Source of the DNA: an uncultured Bdellovibrionales bacterium
Lineage (GTDB): Bacteria; Bdellovibrionota; Bdellovibrionia; Bdellovibrionales; UBA1609
Direction of reading: 5' to 3'
Length of the DNA: 64,000 bases
Assembly: GCA_903833275.1 (NCBI GenBank)
Contig: CAILEP010000022.1
Location: 62,001-126,000, forward strand
The notes below the pieces were generated by a model. It had not been told where the DNA came from. It saw only the letters and a list, made by a program, of their open reading frames with translations, and ran no database searches. Position numbers and translations under genes: made by a program. Shown one piece after another: positions 59,313 through 64,000 of the stretch (its first letter is position 1; each line of letters starts with the position of its first letter).

Positions 59313-62147
59313 ATGAATTCAGGTTTCGCCGACCGCCATATTGGGCCAAGTGATCGTGATATTGCGAATATGCTGGGCCTTTTGCGCCTACGAACTCTCG
59401 ACGAACTGACTGACACCGCCACCCCGGCCACCATCCGTTCTCATTTTAAATTCGATTTGGGCCCGGCTCTGGGCGAAGAAGCTTTTTTAAAGCGCGCCGC
59501 CCTGGTGGCTCGTAAAAACAAAATTTTTAAATCTTATATTGGGCAGGGTTATTACGACACATTCACTCCGCCGGTCATCTTGAGAAATATTCTTGAGAAC
59601 CCAGGTTGGTACACGGCGTACACTCCTTACCAAGCTGAAATTTCGCAGGGTCGAATGGAAGCCCTGCTCAACTTTCAAACCATGATTACCGATCTCACCG
59701 GTATGGCACTCGCCAACTCTTCACTTCTTGATGAAGGCACGGCAGCGGCAGAGGCCATGCTTGTCAGCTTTCATTCGCAAAAGAAAAATGTACGCACCAA
59801 GTTTTTGGTCGACGAAGATGTATTTACCCAAACACTTGAAGTGCTGCGCACCCGTGCGACCTCTCTCGGCATTGAAATTGTATTGGGCGATGTCAGCAAA
59901 TACGAAAATGGCAAAAATGAAATTGGCGAAAGTTTTTTCGCCGCGTTCGCCCAGTACCCGACCGCCTCGGGTCAAGTGCGAGACATGACCGCTCTGAGCG
60001 ATTCTTTACATAAAAATGGGGCCCACCTGATTCTAGCCTCGGATATTCTTGGTTTATGTTTACTAAAAAGCCCCGGTGAAATGGGCGCCGACATTGCCGT
60101 AGGCTCAACTCAGCGTTTTGGGGTCCCGATGGGTTTTGGCGGGCCTCACGCCGCCTATATGGCCGTGCGCGAAGAACTTACGCGCCTCATGCCAGGTCGA
60201 ATTATCGGTGTTTCGAAAGATTCGCACGGTCACCCGGCGCTACGACTTGCTTTGCAAACTCGCGAACAACATATTCGTCGAGAAAAAGCCACCAGCAACA
60301 TTTGCACCGCTCAAGTTCTTCTTGCGGTGATGGCCGCCATGTACGCCACCTATCATGGCCCCAACGGTCTAAAGAATATGGCCCGCGAGGTAAATGCCAA
60401 AGCCACCGAACTGGCGCGCCAGCTTAAGTCTTTGGGCCTTGCCATTCGCCATCAGAAATTTTTTGATACTCTGACTCTTTCTTTTTCGACTCGTGACGAA
60501 GCTGAAAAATGCGTTGCTCATTTTGCCGCCCACCAAATTAATTTGGGATTGGGCCGAAAAACCGAAGTTTATGTTTCAATAAATGAGACGACCACAAATG
60601 ATGATCTCGCCGAGTTGGTCGAGTTATTTCATGCATTGCTAGGCAAAAAGTTTTCGCCAGCTAGCGTGAACCTTGGCGCGGCTTCGAGCTCGACGCTCAA
60701 AGACAGCGATCTTCGCAAGACTGAGATTCTTACTCACCCGACTTTTAACCTTTATCATTCTGAAACTGAAATGCTGCGCTACATGCATCGCCTTGAACAA
60801 AAAGATCTCGCGCTTAACCAAGCGATGATCCCGCTCGGCTCGTGTACGATGAAACTAAACGCCACGAGCGAAATGATACCGGTAACTTGGGCCGAATTTG
60901 GCCGGCTTCACCCTCACGCGCCCCGCGAGCAAACGCTCGGGTTTATGGAGCTTGTTCACCAGCTCGAAAATTGGCTCTGCCAATTGACCGGGTTTGCGGC
61001 TGTAAATTTGCAACCAAACGCGGGCTCGCAGGGTGAGTACGCAGGCCTTCTGGTTATTCGTAAGTTTCAGCAGTCGAAAAACCAAGGTCATCGCCACATC
61101 TGCCTCATACCGACATCGGCCCATGGCACAAACCCCGCCAGTGCCGTCATGGCCGGCATGAAAGTTGTGCCGGTGGCCTGCGATAGCAACGGCAACGTCG
61201 ACGTCGCCGACCTCAAGGCCAAAGCCACTCAATACGAAAGCGACCTTTCGGCGTTGATGATCACCTACCCATCAACCCACGGTGTTTTCGAATCATCGAT
61301 TCGCGAAATTTGTGAAGTCATACATGCTCACGGCGGCCAGGTTTATCTCGACGGGGCCAATTTCAACGCTCTGGTCGGGGTCGCACGCCCCGGTGATTTT
61401 GGCGCCGATGTTTGCCATTTAAATTTACATAAAACCTTTTGTATCCCGCACGGTGGCGGCGGGCCTGGCGTCGGGCCCATTGGTGTTGCGACACATTTAA
61501 AACCTCATGTTAACGTCAGCGTCAGTTCAGCCGAATGGGGCTCCGCAAGCATTTTGCCCATCTCATGGGCTTACATCGCCATGATGGGTGCCGAGGGTTT
61601 GAAAAAAGCCACTCAAGTTGCCATTCTCAATGCCAATTATATTGCCAGCCGTTTGAGCGAACACTTTCCGGTGCTTTACAGAGGGGCTGGAGGCTTCGTC
61701 GCCCACGAATGCATTCTCGACGTTCGCGATTTTAAAACTACAGCCGATGTCTCTGTCGATGACATTGCAAAGCGGCTTATGGATTACGGTTTTCACGCCC
61801 CCACAATGTCGTGGCCGGTTGCTGGCACACTGATGGTTGAGCCGACAGAAAGTGAATCAAAAACTGAGCTTGATCGTTTTTGCGATGCCATGATCGCCAT
61901 CCGCAATGAAATTCGCGAAATCGAAAAGGGCCAAGCCGATCGCGCCGACAACGTCCTGAAGCACGCGCCACACACTTGCGGCGCGGTCACTAGCGATGCG
62001 TGGCCGCATAAATACTCGCGCGAGAAAGCCGCCTACCCCTTGCCGTGGGTGCGCGATCGAAAATTTTGGCCGAGCGTTGGCCGTGTTGACAATGTTTACG
62101 GCGATCGCAATCTCGTATGCAGTTGCCCGCCGATGTCGGATTACTAA
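59313..62147 (+). CDS. gcvP: Glycine dehydrogenase (decarboxylating), P-protein
   Basis: 944 residues from the ATG at 59313, preceded by AGGGG; a GTG two codons earlier is in frame. P-protein of the glycine cleavage system, which decarboxylates glycine and passes the aminomethyl group to the H-protein. The pyridoxal-phosphate lysine is Lys707 in [16 protein letters not shown], and [27 protein letters not shown] and the [13 protein letters not shown] block are family features. It is the full fused P-protein of about 950 residues. No gcvT or gcvH lies near, so the other parts are encoded elsewhere, and there is no room for a glycine riboswitch in the 29-base gap upstream. Confidence 0.95.
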   Translation: MNSGFADRHIGPSDRDIANMLGLLRLRTLDELTDTATPATIRSHFKFDLGPALGEEAFLKRAALVARKNKIFKSYIGQGYYDTFTPPVILRNILENPGWYTAYTPYQAEISQGRMEALLNFQTMITDLTGMALANSSLLDEGTAAAEAMLVSFHSQKKNVRTKFLVDEDVFTQTLEVLRTRATSLGIEIVLGDVSKYENGKNEIGESFFAAFAQYPTASGQVRDMTALSDSLHKNGAHLILASDILGLCLLKSPGEMGADIAVGSTQRFGVPMGFGGPHAAYMAVREELTRLMPGRIIGVSKDSHGHPALRLALQTREQHIRREKATSNICTAQVLLAVMAAMYATYHGPNGLKNMAREVNAKATELARQLKSLGLAIRHQKFFDTLTLSFSTRDEAEKCVAHFAAHQINLGLGRKTEVYVSINETTTNDDLAELVELFHALLGKKFSPASVNLGAASSSTLKDSDLRKTEILTHPTFNLYHSETEMLRYMHRLEQKDLALNQAMIPLGSCTMKLNATSEMIPVTWAEFGRLHPHAPREQTLGFMELVHQLENWLCQLTGFAAVNLQPNAGSQGEYAGLLVIRKFQQSKNQGHRHICLIPTSAHGTNPASAVMAGMKVVPVACDSNGNVDVADLKAKATQYESDLSALMITYPSTHGVFESSIREICEVIHAHGGQVYLDGANFNALVGVARPGDFGADVCHLNLHKTFCIPHGGGGPGVGPIGVATHLKPHVNVSVSSAEWGSASILPISWAYIAMMGAEGLKKATQVAILNANYIASRLSEHFPVLYRGAGGFVAHECILDVRDFKTTADVSVDDIAKRLMDYGFHAPTMSWPVAGTLMVEPTESESKTELDRFCDAMIAIRNEIREIEKGQADRADNVLKHAPHTCGAVTSDAWPHKYSREKAAYPLPWVRDRKFWPSVGRVDNVYGDRNLVCSCPPMSDY

Positions 62148-62178
62148 TTTATTTGTTGTTAGGTCATTTTTAACCAAG

Positions 62179-62529
62179 GTGCACGCTTTGTCGAATCTAC
62201 CCGAAAAAACATGTTCAATAGATCAACTGGTTCGGCATCCGCGACTTGTTGCAGCCGCCATCGCCGGTCAGAAGACACAACAACGACGTGATGGCGTTTA
62301 CGCCCACCCCGGCGAAACCTTCGTACTTCAAGGCGTAAAATTTGTCGTGATGGCGCTTGATCGCCAACGGCTTGGCGATATGACCGAAAGCGATGCAACG
62401 GCCGAGGGTTATCCAAACTTAGGCGCCTATAAAGACATTATTTTGAAAATGCATGCCGGTATGACCTGGGACGATAACGGTTTAGTTTGGGTGCATCGCT
62501 TTCAACGCTCAGATTTACTTTCAAACTGA
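62179..62529 (+). CDS. ASCH-domain-like small protein
   Basis: 116 residues from a GTG at 62179; the open frame continues upstream through gcvP but that part is not coding. The region IAGQKTQQRRDGVYAHPGETFVLQGVKF, then VVMALDRQRLGDMTESDAT and MTWDDNGLVWVHRFQ resembles ASCH domains (beta-barrel with RNA-binding potential, for example in YqfB-type proteins). The assignment rests on pattern recognition only. It follows gcvP by 31 bases on the same strand, so it may be co-transcribed. Confidence 0.6.
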   Translation: MHALSNLPEKTCSIDQLVRHPRLVAAAIAGQKTQQRRDGVYAHPGETFVLQGVKFVVMALDRQRLGDMTESDATAEGYPNLGAYKDIILKMHAGMTWDDNGLVWVHRFQRSDLLSN

Positions 62530-62571
62530 TCTTCGACAAATTTTGTCTCTCTTAAACAAGGAGTTCTACCC

Positions 62572-63447
62572 GTGCCGAAACTAAAAAGACCCTCAATCCT
62601 AACATTAATGCTTGCACTGCTTTTGACCTTTTCAGCCCACGCCGAATCAACGACAGCACCTGCGCTTGGCAATAGTGCGGGCCTAAACTTGATCACAATC
62701 AACAAACACCAATTTATTCAAGTCGGCGATCAACTGATTGATGCTGACCGTCTGCAAAACCCCAATTACGCCGATCTCGAAAGAGGCCCCTTGGCTTCGA
62801 AGCTTGATAGCGTGCCTTTCGCGGCTCGACCGACAAAAGTTGAACTCTGGACTGACGGGGTCATACCCATCACTTTCGGCAAAGACATCGATGCCCCATT
62901 ACAGAAAACTGTTTTTGATGCGTGTCTTGAGTGGGCAAAATCGACGACGCATTTGCATTGCCAATTGGGTGCCTACAAGGGCCAAAAATTAAAAGTGACC
63001 CGCAGTTTTATGGGCAACAATGCCGGCTGTTGGTCGATGCTCGGCCAAGGCGCTTATTTTATGGGCATACGCCGGCACATGAATCTCGGCTACGGCTGCG
63101 ATCGATTCACCACCGTTTTGCATGAGATGGGCCACGTGCTTGGTCTCGCGCATGAGCACCAACGCTCAGATCGCGACAATTATGTTGTGATCCACCAAGA
63201 AAATATCGCTGACCCTTATGCGGGTTTTGGCATCAAATTGAATTTTGCCCGGCAAAAAACTGAGCTGGTCACCGCTTACGATTTTCTTTCGATAATGCAT
63301 TACCATCGTGATTCATTTTCAAAAAATGGTGGCGACACCATCGTACCGCGTGACCAATATTCCGCCTACATCGATAAAATTGGTCACGCCGAGGGCTTGT
63401 CTGAACTCGATCGCGAAGCCGTACGTCAACTTTACAGCGGCAAATAA
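62572..63447 (+). CDS. Secreted astacin-like metalloprotease (M12A)
   Basis: 291 residues. The signal peptide is clear (LTLMLALLLTFSAHA|ES), starting at GTG 62572 with AAGGAG (62559-62564) ahead. The zinc motif HEMGHVLGLAHE (HExxHxxGxxHE) and Met-turn SIMHYHRDSF are those of astacins; TFGKDIDAPLQKTVFDACLEWAKSTT and the disulfide-like cysteines (DACLEW, LHCQLG, NAGCWS, GYGCDR) also fit. A propeptide of about 60 residues precedes the catalytic domain. Secreted peptidases of this type suit a predator or scavenger; this is inference. Confidence 0.9.
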   Translation: MPKLKRPSILTLMLALLLTFSAHAESTTAPALGNSAGLNLITINKHQFIQVGDQLIDADRLQNPNYADLERGPLASKLDSVPFAARPTKVELWTDGVIPITFGKDIDAPLQKTVFDACLEWAKSTTHLHCQLGAYKGQKLKVTRSFMGNNAGCWSMLGQGAYFMGIRRHMNLGYGCDRFTTVLHEMGHVLGLAHEHQRSDRDNYVVIHQENIADPYAGFGIKLNFARQKTELVTAYDFLSIMHYHRDSFSKNGGDTIVPRDQYSAYIDKIGHAEGLSELDREAVRQLYSGK

Positions 63448-63471
63448 AAGCTAATTTAACCGGGGGTCACA

Positions 63472-64000
63472 ATGAAACAGCTTCTACGCAACTTAATAAT
63501 ACTGTCTTTGGCACTAGTGAGCGCGAAGGCCTTTGCCGGCGATAGCCTTAATTTCGGCGGCATACCAAAAGAGGATGCAGAAGCTCTTCATACAGCCTTT
63601 AAAGGCAGCCGAACCATGGACACCGGCGTTGCACTCGCCTTCGGCGACACCGTAACCGATGCCAGCGAACTTTCAAAACAAATTGGCGAGCGAATTAAAA
63701 CCTGCACGCTTCAAACTCAGATTGGTGATGGCAACACCTCAATTTTACGAACTGCAAACGGCCAGGGCTGCATCACTGACTACGTTTCAAAAGCTCAAAT
63801 CACCAATCCGACCCCAACCCAAACAAACCTCGTTTTGGGTTCTGGCACTCAAGTGCGAACCACAGACCTCTGGCCACTCCTTGGCATTATCAAAAGCTCT
63901 ATGGGAATAAATTTTGTATCGCATGATCACCCCGACAAAACTTGGGACTCAACTGGCGAAACCTCGCTTAATTTAACTTCAACTTCGAATACTGCGATTG
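63472..64000 (+). CDS. Exported protein, N-terminal part (3' truncated by window edge)
   Basis: The ATG at 63472 follows GGGGG by about five bases. The reading frame runs without a stop to the window edge (at least 176 residues). A signal peptide is clear: MKQLLRNLIILSLALVSAKAFA|GD. The mature part has two cysteines (IKTCTL, GQGCIT) and is rich in Thr, Asn and Gly; no family is visible in the available portion. It follows the astacin-like gene by 24 bases on the same strand, so it may be a partner of it. Confidence 0.75.
   Translation, partial: MKQLLRNLIILSLALVSAKAFAGDSLNFGGIPKEDAEALHTAFKGSRTMDTGVALAFGDTVTDASELSKQIGERIKTCTLQTQIGDGNTSILRTANGQGCITDYVSKAQITNPTPTQTNLVLGSGTQVRTTDLWPLLGIIKSSMGINFVSHDHPDKTWDSTGETSLNLTSTSNTAI

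Noticed and set aside
61996-62178. Upstream extension of the ASCH-like gene
   Set aside because: It is an out-of-frame reading of the end of gcvP.
63659-63910. Open frame at the right end
   Set aside because: It is out of frame with the signal-peptide gene that starts at 63472 and runs to the window edge.
1-64000. tRNA, rRNA, CRISPR arrays, prophage or intact insertion sequences
   Set aside because: No tRNA T-loop pattern, no regular spaced repeats, and no transposase or phage structural genes were seen while reading. This was by eye; tRNAscan and CRISPR finders were not run.

Overview
The window looks like chromosomal DNA of a Gram-negative predator-like or delta-type bacterium, most plausibly of the Bdellovibrionota (inference, medium confidence). 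It has lipoprotein maturation (Lnt), an LPS heptose kinase, an IHF/HU protein, EpmA-like EF-P modification, a minimal PutA without DNA-binding domain, many lipoproteins, and an unusual number of exported or membrane proteases (matrixin-like, astacin-like, trypsin-like, rhomboid). Gene density is high, with many ATGA-type overlaps. I saw no tRNA, rRNA, CRISPR, prophage or intact insertion sequence.

Layout. 1-10 kb: the end of lnt coupled to mutS2, then lipoproteins and small hypothetical genes, including a long coiled coil fused to an Hsp20 domain, and a matrixin-like metalloprotease. 10-14.8 kb: a 600-base non-coding stretch, then putA and a 24-bp inverted repeat filling the gap to the next convergent gene. 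14.8-22.8 kb: a glycosyltransferase and an operon of three very large prepilin-like proteins sharing a 4-cysteine module of about 62 residues. 22.9-43.6 kb: an accessory locus. Sixteen genes point left (a nucleotidyltransferase-like protein, a twitch-type radical SAM protein, methyltransferases, CysNC/CysD, two PqqD-like proteins, an S26-like peptidase, a sulfotransferase, a GT2, a 66-residue Lys-rich peptide, two TPR/2-oxoglutarate-oxygenase paralogues and a membrane spermidine-synthase-like protein). Facing them are a Wzm/Wzt-type ABC transporter, an HprK-like kinase and two further glycosyltransferases. 43.6-64 kb: mostly housekeeping or conserved genes (rhomboid, RDD protein, two PfkB kinases, rlmN, gdhA, pyrD, mutT, a HU/IHF protein, epmA, gcvP) with secreted proteins between them.

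How genes may work together. The 23-43 kb locus reads as a peptide- or surface-polymer-modifying system. CysD and CysNC would make PAPS for the sulfotransferase, since no sulfate-reduction genes are seen beside them. The PqqD-like proteins could present the small Lys-rich peptide, whose stop codon overlaps the start of one of them. Oxygenases, methyltransferases, glycosyltransferases and an HprK-like kinase could decorate it, the S26-like protease could process it, and the ABC transporter could export the product. This is inference from gene families and order.

Two kinds of palindrome sit directly at stop codons: three copies of an element built on GGTACGCCGTAAC between 47.4 and 51.6 kb, and a single 24-bp repeat after putA. 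Several genes have a -10-like hexamer only 6-8 bases before the start codon and no ribosome binding site, which suggests leaderless transcripts.
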